Positions 28,881 through 38,728 of a stretch of 64,000 nt of DNA are shown one piece after another (the first letter of the stretch is position 1; the number at the start of each line of letters is the position of its first letter). The DNA comes from Photobacterium aquimaris (lineage in GTDB: Bacteria; Pseudomonadota; Gammaproteobacteria; Enterobacterales; Vibrionaceae): positions 819,205 to 883,204 of the forward strand of contig NZ_MSCC01000001.1 in assembly GCF_002954455.1 (NCBI RefSeq), read 5' to 3'. A program made the position numbers and the translations under genes. The notes beneath the pieces were generated by a model. It searched no databases. It saw only the letters and a list, made by a program, of their open reading frames with translations, and was not told where the DNA came from.

Positions 28881-29420
28881 ATGATTATTTATTTACATGG
28901 CTTTGACTCTACAAGCCCTGGTAATCATGAAAAAGTATTGCAATTACAATTTATTGATTCAGATGTTCGATTTCTAAATTATAGCACGCTGCACCCTAAG
29001 CATGACATGCAACATTTATTGAAAGAAGTGCATAAATTGCTCGAAACCTGTAATGATCAACAAACGCTAATTTGTGGTGTTGGTCTTGGTGGTTATTGGG
29101 CTGAGCGGATTGGGTTTTTATCCGGCATAAAACAGGTAATGTTTAATCCAAACTTGCATCCTGAGCATAATATGGAAGGAAAAATAGACCGTCCTGAGGA
29201 ATATGAGGATATTCTGACAAAATGTGTAACAAATTTTCGTAAAAAAAATACAGGAAATTGTCTTTGTATCCTTTCAACTCATGATGAAGTGTTAGATAAT
29301 CAGCAAACAAAAGATGAGCTAGATCAATTTTACGATATTATATGGGATGAAAATGAATCTCATAAATTTACAAAAATCTCGCAACATCTACAAAAAATAA
29401 AAGCGTTTAAAGCGCATTAA
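28881..29420 (+). CDS. ycfP: YcfP-like alpha/beta-fold protein
   Basis: This 179-residue protein of the YqiA/YcfP esterase-like family follows E. coli YcfP closely: [10 protein letters not shown] start, [13 protein letters not shown], and [12 protein letters not shown]. The nucleophile elbow reads GVGLGG, with no Ser. As I recall E. coli YcfP has the same GVGLGG, so the whole subfamily may be non-hydrolytic. GAGGGACA precedes the start. About 214 bases of AT-rich DNA separate it from thiK, so it is probably its own transcript. Confidence 0.87.
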   Translation: MIIYLHGFDSTSPGNHEKVLQLQFIDSDVRFLNYSTLHPKHDMQHLLKEVHKLLETCNDQQTLICGVGLGGYWAERIGFLSGIKQVMFNPNLHPEHNMEGKIDRPEEYEDILTKCVTNFRKKNTGNCLCILSTHDEVLDNQQTKDELDQFYDIIWDENESHKFTKISQHLQKIKAFKAH

Positions 29421-29608
29421 TAACGGAACCTTTACCTCATACATACCATAGACGGGTCGTAGATCCGTCTACCTACGTACGTGAACTTAAACATATAGAT
29501 ACTTTTTCGCCTAGCGGTCTTAATGCTTGATTATTTACGATTAGCAGACTGTTATGCAATTGAGTCTTTGTCAGTTTTTAAAAATCAAATAATAGAGAGG
29601 AAGCTATC

Positions 29609-30898
29609 TTGACACGTATTATCGTTGTAGGTGGTGGTGCTGGTGGTTTAGAATTAGCCACTAAGTTAGGTCGTACATTAGGACGTAAGCGTCGTGCTGA
29701 AGTAACATTAGTTGATCGTCGTGCAAGCCACTTATGGAAGCCGTTATTGCATGAGGTTGCAACAGGATCGTTAGATGCAGGTGTTGATGCAATTAGTTAC
29801 CGTGCTCACGCTAAAAACCATTCGTTTGACTTCCAAATGGGTTCATTGCAGGATATTGATCGTGATACTAAAACTATCACTTTAGCGGCATTATATGACA
29901 AACATAATGAGTTATTGGTACCTGCCCGTTCACTAGAATACGATATTTTAGTATTGGCGATTGGCTCGACATCAAATGATTTCAATACTCAAGGTGTACG
30001 TGATAACTGTATTTTCCTTGATAGCCCAGAGCAGGCACATCGTTTCCGTAGTGAAATGAACAACCAATTCATGAAGTTACATGCCAATAAAGATCAAAAA
30101 ACTGTTGATATTGCAATTGTTGGTGCCGGTGCGACAGGTGTAGAGCTTTCTGCTGAGTTACATAATGCTGTACAAGAGTTACATAACTACGGTTTTGGTG
30201 ATCTTGATAGTTCTCGTCTTAATATTAACTTAGTTGAAGCCGGCGAGCGTATTTTACCAGCCTTGCCGCCACGAATTTCTCAAGCGGCACATAATGAGCT
30301 AACTAAGTTAGGTGTTAATGTTCGTACTGCGACGATGGTAACAAAGGCTGATGAAACGGGCTTAACTACTAAAGATGGTGAACATATTCCTGCGCAAATT
30401 ATGGTGTGGGCCGCTGGTATTAAAGCGCCTGATTTCATGAAAGATATCGCAGGTCTTGAAACTAATCGCATTAATCAGTTAGTGGTGAAACCAACGCTGC
30501 AAACGACTCGTGATGATAACATTTATGTTATTGGTGACTTAGCATCATGTGTACAAGAAGATGGTTCATTTGTACCACCACGTGCGCAGGCCGCCCATCA
30601 AATGGCAAGTCGTTGTTTTTCTAATATCGTGGCTAAATTATCTGATCGTGAGCAAAAACCTTACATCTATAGTGACCATGGTTCATTAGTATCATTAAGC
30701 CGTTTTTCTACTGTTGGTAGCTTAATGGGTAACTTGTCAAAAGGTTCAATGATGGTTGAAGGCCGTATTGCACGTATGGTTTACATTTCATTGTATCGTA
30801 TGCACCAAATGGCATTACATGGGATGTTTAAAACCGGTTTGATCATGTTAGTGGGTCGAATTAACCGCGTACTTCGTCCAAGTTTGAAATTACACTAA
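29609..30898 (+). CDS. ndh: NADH dehydrogenase II
   Basis: This 429-residue non-proton-pumping NADH:quinone oxidoreductase is a peripheral membrane flavoprotein. The FAD-binding motif is [14 protein letters not shown] (residues 4-17). The NADH-binding motif is [15 protein letters not shown] near residue 173, with a second FAD segment [10 protein letters not shown]. The C-terminal amphipathic region attaches it to the membrane. The start is TTG at 29609, preceded by GAGAGGAAG; no in-frame ATG lies before the first strand. An AGACGG/CCGTCT hairpin lies about 150 bases upstream (29451-29471). Confidence 0.94.
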   Translation: MTRIIVVGGGAGGLELATKLGRTLGRKRRAEVTLVDRRASHLWKPLLHEVATGSLDAGVDAISYRAHAKNHSFDFQMGSLQDIDRDTKTITLAALYDKHNELLVPARSLEYDILVLAIGSTSNDFNTQGVRDNCIFLDSPEQAHRFRSEMNNQFMKLHANKDQKTVDIAIVGAGATGVELSAELHNAVQELHNYGFGDLDSSRLNINLVEAGERILPALPPRISQAAHNELTKLGVNVRTATMVTKADETGLTTKDGEHIPAQIMVWAAGIKAPDFMKDIAGLETNRINQLVVKPTLQTTRDDNIYVIGDLASCVQEDGSFVPPRAQAAHQMASRCFSNIVAKLSDREQKPYIYSDHGSLVSLSRFSTVGSLMGNLSKGSMMVEGRIARMVYISLYRMHQMALHGMFKTGLIMLVGRINRVLRPSLKLH

Positions 30899-30925
30899 TA
30901 GATTAGCGTAATAATAGTAAAGTAA

Positions 30926-30983
30926 TAAAAAACGCCAGTATGATCGTAACTCTTTTGGTAGAGTTTCATACTGGCGTTTTTAT
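30926..30983. terminator. Bidirectional terminator between ndh and the FKBP gene
   Basis: AAAACGCCAGTATGA pairs with TTTCATACTGGCGTTTT, with an inner ACTC/GAGT stem and A/T tracts on both flanks. Confidence 0.88.
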
Positions 30984-30996
30984 TGGTGTTGATAGA

Positions 30997-31470
30997 TTAA
31001 TTAATTTTAAATAGCTCAACGTCAAAGATCAGCACTGATCCTGGTGGAATGCTACCAGCACCATTATTACCATAAGCAAGATTTGCAGGAATAAAGAAGC
31101 GTACTTTTTCGCCAACAACCATATGTTGTAAGCCTTCCGTCCAGCCCTTAATCACTCGATTTAGTGGAAATGAAATTTTTTCACCACGATCAACTGAACT
31201 ATCAAATACAGTGCCATTAATCAATGTACCATGGTAATGGACTGTCACTGTATCTGTTGGTTTTGGATGTTCAGTGCCAGTACCTGGTTGTAATACCAAA
31301 TATTGTAATCCTGAAGCAGTGGTTTGCACGCCTTGTTTTAGTTTGTTTGCCGCTAGAAATTCTTGCCCAATTTTAATATTTTCTTGTGCAGCTTGTTTGT
31401 TGTTATAAGAGCGATAAAGAAAAAACGCAACAACGGCAGCGATAACCACTGCAATAATAATTTTTGGCAC
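30997..31470 (-). CDS. FKBP-type peptidyl-prolyl cis-trans isomerase, membrane-anchored
   Basis: This 157-residue protein has one N-terminal hydrophobic segment (about residues 3-19), a short helical linker, and an FKBP domain from about residue 55 to the end. Family features are VHYHGTLINGTVFDSS, FPLNRVIKGWTEGLQHM, FFIPANLAYG and IPPGSVLIFDVEL. It speeds proline isomerisation, probably at the periplasmic face given the anchor. It is shorter than FkpA and FklB, which have dimerisation domains. Confidence 0.88.
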   Translation of the reverse strand: MPKIIIAVVIAAVVAFFLYRSYNNKQAAQENIKIGQEFLAANKLKQGVQTTASGLQYLVLQPGTGTEHPKPTDTVTVHYHGTLINGTVFDSSVDRGEKISFPLNRVIKGWTEGLQHMVVGEKVRFFIPANLAYGNNGAGSIPPGSVLIFDVELFKIN

Positions 31471-31575
31471 TAGTGTGTCCTTACTAAGTTAAGTTGATTT
31501 ATCTTACCATTACTCGTAACAGTGAACAGCAACCTCGTGAAATTATTTGTTTTTAAACTAGATAAGACGATTGTG

Positions 31576-31824
31576 TTAATGCTGACAGATGTTATCTCTA
31601 TTGGTATGTAAGTGATCACCATTAAGGGTGATCTTATTGCGAGATAAAAGAAACGTCAGCAGTGCATCTAATGAAAGATCGTTAAGTTTACAAGTATGAA
31701 AGCGAACGTCGGTTCCCCAATGTTGCTCGACATAGGTGTGTAATGTTTCAAGAGTGAAAGGTGCTGATGCATCGGCTATAAGGTTGAGAACATCGTGACC
31801 GTGACGGCTTGCTGTGGTGTGCAT
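31576..31824 (-). CDS. YecH-like small protein (DUF2492)
   Basis: This 82-residue protein resembles E. coli YecH: an N-terminal HGHDVLNLI, a central VRFHTCKLNDLSLDALL, and a C-terminal CQH. His and Cys spacing suggests metal binding. Function is unknown. The open frame continues 24 codons upstream as a hydrophobic stretch, but family members begin near MHTT, so ATG at 31824 is preferred even though no strong ribosome binding site is seen. Confidence 0.75.
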   Translation of the reverse strand: MHTTASRHGHDVLNLIADASAPFTLETLHTYVEQHWGTDVRFHTCKLNDLSLDALLTFLLSRNKITLNGDHLHTNRDNICQH

Positions 31825-31922
31825 AAAAAGTGACCATTTTATTAAATAAAGAATCGGCAATGTTACCAGATATGAGGGAATCAAAGATTGATGCATACTA
31901 ATATCAATGCCGATAATGAGGT

Positions 31923-32474
31923 TTAATATAAATCTTGTGGTGTGAGGGAGTACACATAGCCATTGATTGGTTTATTTCGATAAAAAATACGATTTCTTGC
32001 TTCGCATTCAAAAATAGCATTACAAGCCAGTGCTGTCTTTTGGCTGGCATAATTATCAATATGAGTAATGATTTCTAGTCGAGTAAGGCCTAATATTTGA
32101 AAGCCAAATTGAATAATGGCAAGACTAGCTTCCGTCGCCATGCCTTGGCGATGATAATTGTGGCTGATCCAATAGCCGAGATTGGCAGAATTAAATAATG
32201 GCGTAATAGCACTGAGCGAAACCGTACCTATAAAATCATCACTAAAACGATCAAAAATCGCTAATTCATAACTGTAATCATGTTGCCAACTTAAACGACT
32301 AGCAGCTATCCATCCATGGGCTTGTTGTTGGTCAAAATCACTATCACACCATTCTAACCAAGGCTCAAGGTATGGCGCTGATTGACTAACTGCTTCAAAA
32401 AAAACGTGTAAATCGACAGTTTTAAATGGCCTTAAAATAAGCCGTGGCGTGGTAAGTTGGTAATCAAGTTTCAT
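31923..32474 (-). CDS. GNAT family acetyltransferase (RimJ/RimL-like)
   Basis: This 183-residue GNAT protein begins TPRLILRPF (about residues 9-17), the usual start of RimJ/RimL/SpeG-like N-acetyltransferases. The acetyl-CoA pyrophosphate loop is in YHRQGMATEASLAIIQFGF near residue 110. It then has TRLEIITHIDNYAS. The acceptor is probably an N-terminal or small-molecule amine, but it cannot be named. Downstream of mfd on the same strand, it is separated from it by a terminator. Confidence 0.83.
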   Translation of the reverse strand: MKLDYQLTTPRLILRPFKTVDLHVFFEAVSQSAPYLEPWLEWCDSDFDQQQAHGWIAASRLSWQHDYSYELAIFDRFSDDFIGTVSLSAITPLFNSANLGYWISHNYHRQGMATEASLAIIQFGFQILGLTRLEIITHIDNYASQKTALACNAIFECEARNRIFYRNKPINGYVYSLTPQDLY

Positions 32475-32524
32475 GATAATAGTGGTCTATGAAGTGATGG
32501 TGGGCAAGATAATAATGATACTAA

Positions 32525-32553
32525 AGAAAAACCCTAGACGGGTGTCTAGGGCA
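32525..32553 (-). terminator. Terminator after mfd
   Basis: CCCTAGAC and GTCTAGGG form a perfect stem around GGGT at 32532-32551. On the minus strand the stem is followed by TTTTTC. Confidence 0.85.
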
Positions 32554-32561
32554 AGTCGGTA

Positions 32562-35500
32562 TTAGATCATATTTTCTCTAAATTGGTTAAGCAGATCTTC
32601 AATGAATTTAGTTCTCTTTTTACGATCTGTTTGTTCCGATACAATTTTGAGCTTAGTTGGTCCTTCCATTCTAAAATGCTGCGGTTGTGTCTGTAGCAAG
32701 CTCACTAGAAAATGAGGATTAATAGCGGCATCTTGTTTAAATTCAAAATAGCCGCCTTTTTCATTACTCTCTACTTTCTTAACCCCAATAATGGCAGCTT
32801 TGAGTTTAAGACTATTAACCGTTAATAGGTTAGTTGCCGCTTCTGGTAATAAACCGAAGCGATCGATCAACTCGACTTTTATCTCATTAAGTTCATTGTC
32901 ATTTATAGCACTAGCAATGCGCTTATAGAGCGATAAACGAGTATTAATATCAGGAATATAATCATCGGGTAGTAATGCTGGAATACGCATTTCTACCTCA
33001 GCTTGTTGTTTGAGTAAGTCATCAAGTGTTGGCTCTTTACCTTCACGTAATGATTCAACAGCTTGTTCTAGCATTTCCATGAATAGGCTGAAACCAACGG
33101 ATTGAATTTGACCACTTTGTTCGTCACCTAGTAACTCACCAGCACCACGAATTTCTAAATCATGGGTTGCAAGGGTAAAGCCGGCACCAAGATCTTCTAA
33201 TGATGCAATAGCTTCTAAACGTTTAACTGCATCTTTGGTCATACGTTTAGGGTGAGGAGTTAGTAAGTAGGCATAAGCTTGATGATGAGAACGACCAACA
33301 CGGCCACGTAACTGATGTAATTGGGCTAAACCAAGATTATCGGCACGATCCATAATAATGGTATTGGCGCTAGGTACATCGATACCGGTTTCAATGATGG
33401 TGGTACAAACTAATACATTAAAACGTTGGTGGTAAAAATCGCCCATGATCTTTTCAAGTTCACGTTCACGCATTTGACCATGTGCAAAAGTGACTCGTGC
33501 TTCAGGAATTAACTTGGCTAAATCTTCCGTAGTCTGTTCAATACTATCAACTTCATTATGCAGGAAGTAAACTTGACCACCACGGCTGATTTCACGCAAT
33601 ATTGCTTCGCGAATAATATTTTCATCATTTTGTCGAACAAAAGTTTTAATTGCTAGACGACGCGCTGGTGGAGTAGCAATGATTGATAAGTCACGCATAC
33701 CACTCATTGCCATATTAAGCGTTCGAGGGATTGGTGTTGCAGTTAGCGTTAGAATATCAACGTCGGCTCGAATCGCTTTAATTTTTTCTTTTTGGCGGAC
33801 ACCAAAGCGGTGTTCTTCATCAACCACCAGTAAACCAAGATCATGGTAGTTAACGCTACTATTAAGTAGTTTATGAGTACCAATAAGAATATCAATCTTA
33901 CCTTCTTCAACATCTGCCAGAATCTGTTTTTGTTCTTTGGCTGTTTTAAAGCGAGATAGCACTTCAACGCGAATAGGAGTATTGGCAAAACGATCGCGAA
34001 AGTTCTCGAAATGCTGTTGCGCTAATAGTGTTGTCGGTACTAGGATCGTTACTTGTTTATTATTATCAACAGCAACAAAAGCTGCTCGCATTGCGACTTC
34101 TGTTTTACCAAAACCAACGTCACCACATACTAGACGATCCATTGCTTTAGGTTGGCACATGTCAGACAGTACCGCGTTAATCGCTAATGCTTGGTCGTAG
34201 GTTTCTTCATAAGGGAAACTGGTGCAGAAATCAGCATAGCTTTCACGATCAAGTTTGAATTTGAAGCCTGGTTTTAGCTCACGCATGGCGTAAATTTCTA
34301 GTAATTCTGCTGCAACGTCACGTACTTTTTCAGCGGCTTTACGGCGCGCTTTAACCCACGCTTCACCACCTAATTTATGAATAGGGGCAGTTTCTTCAGC
34401 GCCACCTGAGTAACGACTAATAAGGTGCAGTGAAGCAACAGGCACATACAGTTTTGCACCACCTTGATATTCAAGGGTGACATATTCGGTTTTAATCCCG
34501 CCAGCTTCTAAGGTTTGTAAACCTTGATAGCGACCAATACCATGATCGATATGAACCACAGGTTGACCGACTTGTAATTCAGCCAGGTTACGAATAATGG
34601 TATCAGCATTAACCGTGGTTTTTTTATCATTGCGGCGGCGTTGTTGAATACGTTCGCCCAATAAATCACTTTCACAAATAAAAGCGACAGCGGGTTTTTC
34701 TAAAATAAAACCATTTTCAGCGGCACCAATTACAAGACAATGCTTGGCTTTTTTGTCAGCCATTGCCGCTTCAAGGCTATCAAAAACAGTTGGACGGAGC
34801 TTAATTCGAGCTAACAGATCAAATAATGCTTCGCGGCGACCTTCTGAAGCCACTGAGAAAATAATTTTCCCTTTAAATTGCTCAGTAAACTGACGCAGTT
34901 CAGCAAACGGCTCTTTGAGTTGATGATTAATGGTGATAGTTGGAACTGCGGTTAATGCAGGATTATAACGGCCTACTTTTTCATCATCAATTGGATCGCG
35001 CTGTATTCTTACTCGCGGCAGTTGTTTAAAGCCACTAAACATTTCATCTTTAGTTAGCCATAATTCTTTAGGGGCGAGTAATGGTCGTAATGGATCAACG
35101 CGACGCTGATCATAGCGGTACTCTGCATCATGTAAAAAGGTATCTACTGCTGGCTCTAAATCACCTAATGTCACCAATAGTGCATTACTAGGTAAATAAT
35201 CAAACAGGGTTTCGGTATGGTCAAAAAACAGTGGCTGCCAATATTCGATACCTGTTGGCCAGATTTTCTTACTGACTTGTTGATAAATAGATTCTGGTTC
35301 ACGGCGCGCTTCAAAACGTTCACGCCAGCGCATACGAAAGTTTTCTATCGCTAATTCATCGGTTGGGAACTCATGCGCAGGTAGAAGATCTATAGTGGCG
35401 ATTTCTGCTGTTGAACGTTGATTTTCAGGATCAAATTGACGAATAGAATCAACTTCATCATCAAAAAAATCGATTCGGTAGGGGGCATTACTACCCATTG

Positions 35501-36023
35501 GGAATAGATCAACTAACGAACCTCGGCTTGCATATTCACCATGCTCCATCACTTGATCAACATGACGATAGCCTGATGCTTCTAATTGAATGCGCAATTT
35601 CTCTAGCGAAATGCGATCGTCTTTTTTGACAATCAAGGCATGCTTAAGAATAAATTCTTGAGGTGTAAGGCGCTGCAGTAGCGTACTTATAGGGACTAAT
35701 ATAATACCATTTTTTTGAGTTGGCATTTTATATAAACGTGCGAGGCGCTCAGAGATAATATCTTGATGAGGCGAGAAATTATCATACGGCAGTGTTTCCC
35801 AATCAGGAAAAACATGGACATCAATATCACAAAATTGAGTTATTTCAGGCTGTAGTTTTAGTGCCGTTTGCGTATCAGCAACAACGGTAAGTACCGGCCC
35901 ATTATGTTTGGCCGCTATTTCTGCTAATGACAACGCCAACGCAGAACCTGATAAATTACCGATGTAACGATTATCCCCAGATTTTTTAGGTACGGGAATT
36001 GAAAGTAATGTTTTATTCGTCAT
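32562..36023 (-). CDS. mfd: Transcription-repair coupling factor Mfd
   Basis: This 1153-residue ATPase releases stalled RNA polymerase and recruits UvrA. The N-terminal UvrB-like domain (about residues 1-340) contains FPDWETLPYDNFSPH. The polymerase-interaction domain lies near 480-550 (VVHIDHGIGRYQGL). The RecG-like translocase shows Walker A GDVGFGKTEVA, the DEEH box in VVDEEHRFG, TATPIPRTL and QLRGRVGRS. The C-terminal domain contains LLPEAATNLL. Length matches E. coli (1148). Its start overlaps the upstream PilZ gene by 11 bases. Confidence 0.96.
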   Translation of the reverse strand: MTNKTLLSIPVPKKSGDNRYIGNLSGSALALSLAEIAAKHNGPVLTVVADTQTALKLQPEITQFCDIDVHVFPDWETLPYDNFSPHQDIISERLARLYKMPTQKNGIILVPISTLLQRLTPQEFILKHALIVKKDDRISLEKLRIQLEASGYRHVDQVMEHGEYASRGSLVDLFPMGSNAPYRIDFFDDEVDSIRQFDPENQRSTAEIATIDLLPAHEFPTDELAIENFRMRWRERFEARREPESIYQQVSKKIWPTGIEYWQPLFFDHTETLFDYLPSNALLVTLGDLEPAVDTFLHDAEYRYDQRRVDPLRPLLAPKELWLTKDEMFSGFKQLPRVRIQRDPIDDEKVGRYNPALTAVPTITINHQLKEPFAELRQFTEQFKGKIIFSVASEGRREALFDLLARIKLRPTVFDSLEAAMADKKAKHCLVIGAAENGFILEKPAVAFICESDLLGERIQQRRRNDKKTTVNADTIIRNLAELQVGQPVVHIDHGIGRYQGLQTLEAGGIKTEYVTLEYQGGAKLYVPVASLHLISRYSGGAEETAPIHKLGGEAWVKARRKAAEKVRDVAAELLEIYAMRELKPGFKFKLDRESYADFCTSFPYEETYDQALAINAVLSDMCQPKAMDRLVCGDVGFGKTEVAMRAAFVAVDNNKQVTILVPTTLLAQQHFENFRDRFANTPIRVEVLSRFKTAKEQKQILADVEEGKIDILIGTHKLLNSSVNYHDLGLLVVDEEHRFGVRQKEKIKAIRADVDILTLTATPIPRTLNMAMSGMRDLSIIATPPARRLAIKTFVRQNDENIIREAILREISRGGQVYFLHNEVDSIEQTTEDLAKLIPEARVTFAHGQMRERELEKIMGDFYHQRFNVLVCTTIIETGIDVPSANTIIMDRADNLGLAQLHQLRGRVGRSHHQAYAYLLTPHPKRMTKDAVKRLEAIASLEDLGAGFTLATHDLEIRGAGELLGDEQSGQIQSVGFSLFMEMLEQAVESLREGKEPTLDDLLKQQAEVEMRIPALLPDDYIPDINTRLSLYKRIASAINDNELNEIKVELIDRFGLLPEAATNLLTVNSLKLKAAIIGVKKVESNEKGGYFEFKQDAAINPHFLVSLLQTQPQHFRMEGPTKLKIVSEQTDRKKRTKFIEDLLNQFRENMI

Positions 36024-36597
36024 TGTTATTATTCATGTTTCGTTGTTGGGTCCGCTGACGTAAAAGCTTTTGTTGGCAATGCAGTGCGGCACGGATTAAT
36101 AAATCACGATCGTCTTCTAATAGTCGCGTGTAATGCAGTTGAACTAAAAAACGATCCTCTAAAACGGAGCAATTAACCACCTCAGCATAACAATAAATAG
36201 CTGCCGCAGGGTGATCTAAAAATAGTTTAACGGTGACATTTTGCCCAATTGGAAATTCATGTGAGCTATAAAAGCTTACATTACTCGCACCAAAGGTTTC
36301 AGTTATGTATCGATAAGTAGCATTATCTTGTTGAGATAGCACGTAAGATAACAGCAGGTTTATTTTACTGTTTTGAGCACTAAGGTAATCGACTAATAGT
36401 TTACTGTCTTGTTTGCCAAATCCAGATAATAAGCGTTCTGCATTTTCTTCGAGCGTGTTACATTCGCTGGCGATACGAAACAGTGGCGGTATTTCAGCAC
36501 GAAAGGTGTCGACATCGGGGAGTGGTTTTCCATCAGTTAATGGTTCGACATTGATTGTTAGTCCTAAGTGAACTGAAAAATATTCATTTTGTCTCAT
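36013..36597 (-). CDS. PilZ-domain protein
   Basis: This 194-residue cytosolic protein has a C-terminal PilZ-like beta-barrel (about residues 95-180), where GQNVTVKLFLDHPAAAIYCYAEVVNC and FLVQLHYTRLLEDDRDLLIR match the family. PilZ domains bind cyclic di-GMP, but the usual RxxxR and (D/N)xSxxG signature is not clear here, so binding is uncertain. It directly precedes mfd and overlaps it. A PilZ gene sits beside mfd in other Vibrionaceae as I recall. It could connect surface-attachment signalling to an unknown target. Confidence 0.7.
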   Translation of the reverse strand: MRQNEYFSVHLGLTINVEPLTDGKPLPDVDTFRAEIPPLFRIASECNTLEENAERLLSGFGKQDSKLLVDYLSAQNSKINLLLSYVLSQQDNATYRYITETFGASNVSFYSSHEFPIGQNVTVKLFLDHPAAAIYCYAEVVNCSVLEDRFLVQLHYTRLLEDDRDLLIRAALHCQQKLLRQRTQQRNMNNNNDE

Positions 36598-36837
36598 TAC
36601 TTACTCACTGCCTGTTAGTTGTCATCGACGTTGTCACTATTGAGGTTATGTAACCCAAGTTATATCGGTGACATATGTGTTAATTATTACTTAGAGCGTA
36701 CCAACGAGCAAGTGATCTCCGTTAAGCGGCTATCTTTTACTCACTGTTTTTACATTACATTTACCTTGCTAGATGGTAAACAGTGCCGTTAACGCGTATT
36801 CTTGAGTCATTAAATAAAGGAGTGGTTTTTTAAGCCT

Positions 36838-38046
36838 ATGTTTCATCCTGTATCTTTTTTTATTGGTTTACGTTATTTACGAGGACGTTCAGGTGACCGT
36901 TTTAGTCGCTTCGTTTCTTATATGTCAACCGCGGGTATTACTGTTGGAGTGATGGCATTAATTACCGTAATGTCGGTCATGAACGGTTTTGAACAACAAC
37001 TTAAAGACCGAATTTTAGGTGTGTTACCACAAGCTGTTGTGACGCAAGCGGATGGGCGAGTTCCACTTTCTGAACAGGTCCCAACAGTACTCAAGCAATT
37101 GCCACATGTAACCAAAGTTACGGCAATTACACGGGGTGAAACTATCATTCAAAGTGCGAATTCATTAGCTGCTGGAATGATGATAGGTATTGAACCAAAC
37201 CAATATGATCCTATTGCTGATCATTTAATGGTGGGTTCATTAAAAGACCTTCAGCCAGGCAGTTTTAACGTAATTATTGGTCAAGCACTTGCTGTTGAAT
37301 TAGATATTCAGCCTGGTGATAAAATTCGTCTAATGGTCACCAGTGCCAGCCAATTTACGCCTTTAGGTCGCTTACCTAGCCAGCGTAATTTTACAGTGTC
37401 TGGAATTTACGATACTGGTTCTGACGTTGATAAACAGTTAGTTTTCACGAATATTTCTGATGCTGGTCGATTATTGCATTATAAACTTGATCAAATGTCA
37501 GGCTGGCGGTTGTATCTTGATGATCCATTTGCCGTCACTGAACTTGCAAAAATACCGTTGCCTAATAATTGGAAATGGTCTGATTGGCGAGAGCAACGCG
37601 GTGAATTATTTCAAGCGGTTAAAATGGAGAAAAACATGATGGGGCTGATGTTGGGGCTTATCATTGGTGTCGCAGCGTTTAACATTATTTCCGCATTAAT
37701 AATGGTTGTAATGGAAAAGCAAGCAGAAGTAGCCATCCTAAAAACCCAAGGTATGACTCATCGACAGGTACTAACACTATTTATGGTTCAAGGCTCAAGT
37801 AGTGGTGTTATTGGTGCATTATTAGGTGGTATTTTGGGTGTGATACTGTCTCATTACATTAATCCAATTATGGCATTTTTCGGTGTTAACCTAGCTGCTA
37901 TTGGTGGTTCTCTACCGGTAGATTTTGAGCCGATGCAAATTTTGGCTGTTATTGTTGGCGCTATTATCTTGAGTTTATTAGCGACTATTTTCCCTTCTTA
38001 TCGTGCGGCCGCTGTCCGTCCTGCTGAGGCTCTTCGTTATGAATAA
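36838..38046 (+). CDS. lolC: LolC, lipoprotein-releasing ABC permease subunit
   Basis: This 402-residue inner-membrane protein has four predicted helices: one at about 25-47, a large periplasmic domain, and three near 270-295, 315-345 and 365-390. Family features include [35 protein letters not shown] and [12 protein letters not shown] at the end. LolCDE releases outer-membrane lipoproteins to LolA; LolC recruits LolA. First gene of lolCDE, its stop overlaps lolD by 8 bases. Confidence 0.94.
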   Translation: MFHPVSFFIGLRYLRGRSGDRFSRFVSYMSTAGITVGVMALITVMSVMNGFEQQLKDRILGVLPQAVVTQADGRVPLSEQVPTVLKQLPHVTKVTAITRGETIIQSANSLAAGMMIGIEPNQYDPIADHLMVGSLKDLQPGSFNVIIGQALAVELDIQPGDKIRLMVTSASQFTPLGRLPSQRNFTVSGIYDTGSDVDKQLVFTNISDAGRLLHYKLDQMSGWRLYLDDPFAVTELAKIPLPNNWKWSDWREQRGELFQAVKMEKNMMGLMLGLIIGVAAFNIISALIMVVMEKQAEVAILKTQGMTHRQVLTLFMVQGSSSGVIGALLGGILGVILSHYINPIMAFFGVNLAAIGGSLPVDFEPMQILAVIVGAIILSLLATIFPSYRAAAVRPAEALRYE

Positions 38047-38728
38047 TGCTTTATTATCTTGTCAGCAATTATGTAAAACCTATCAAGAAGGTCAGTTACA
38101 AACTGAAGTATTAAAAAAGGTCAATATTGAAATAGCAGATCATGAATTAGTTGCTATTGTTGGTTCTTCAGGTTCGGGTAAAAGTACCTTATTGCATATT
38201 TTAGGGGCACTCGATGAACCGACTAACGGCGAAGTGTTTTTTAAAGGACAGCGGTTAGATATTTTAAGTTCAAATAAACAAGCTAAAATTCGTAATCAAG
38301 ATATTGGTTTTGTGTATCAATTTCACCATTTGCTAGCTGACTTTACCGCAACAGAAAACGTAGCGATGCCATTATTGATTGGTGGCATAGCTGTAAGCGA
38401 GGCGCGTACTCGTGCTCAAGATATGTTGGCAATGGTAGGTCTAGATCATCGTTTTGAACATCGTCCTTCAGAACTCAGTGGTGGTGAACGCCAACGGGTT
38501 GCTATTGCCCGTGCATTGGTTAATAACCCTGCGATTGTGCTTGCAGATGAGCCGACAGGTAATTTAGATCACCAAACAGCATTAGATATTTATGATCTGA
38601 TGCGCAAGTTAAATGCAGAATCAGGTACTGCATTTTTAGTGGTAACTCATGATACGCAGTTAGCATCAAAACTTGATCGTTGTATGTACATGCAAGATGG
38701 TATTTTAGCAGAGGTTAAGGAGAAGTAA
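38039..38728 (+). CDS. lolD: LolD, ATPase of the lipoprotein-releasing complex
   Basis: This 229-residue ABC ATPase has Walker [10 protein letters not shown] near residue 42 and signature [15 protein letters not shown] near 146. Walker B is [12 protein letters not shown] and the H-loop VTHD. It powers lipoprotein extraction by LolC and LolE. The ATG at 38039 overlaps the lolC end. An earlier in-frame start lies inside lolC and is not supported. It is joined to lolE by TAATG. Confidence 0.95.
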   Translation: MNNALLSCQQLCKTYQEGQLQTEVLKKVNIEIADHELVAIVGSSGSGKSTLLHILGALDEPTNGEVFFKGQRLDILSSNKQAKIRNQDIGFVYQFHHLLADFTATENVAMPLLIGGIAVSEARTRAQDMLAMVGLDHRFEHRPSELSGGERQRVAIARALVNNPAIVLADEPTGNLDHQTALDIYDLMRKLNAESGTAFLVVTHDTQLASKLDRCMYMQDGILAEVKEK

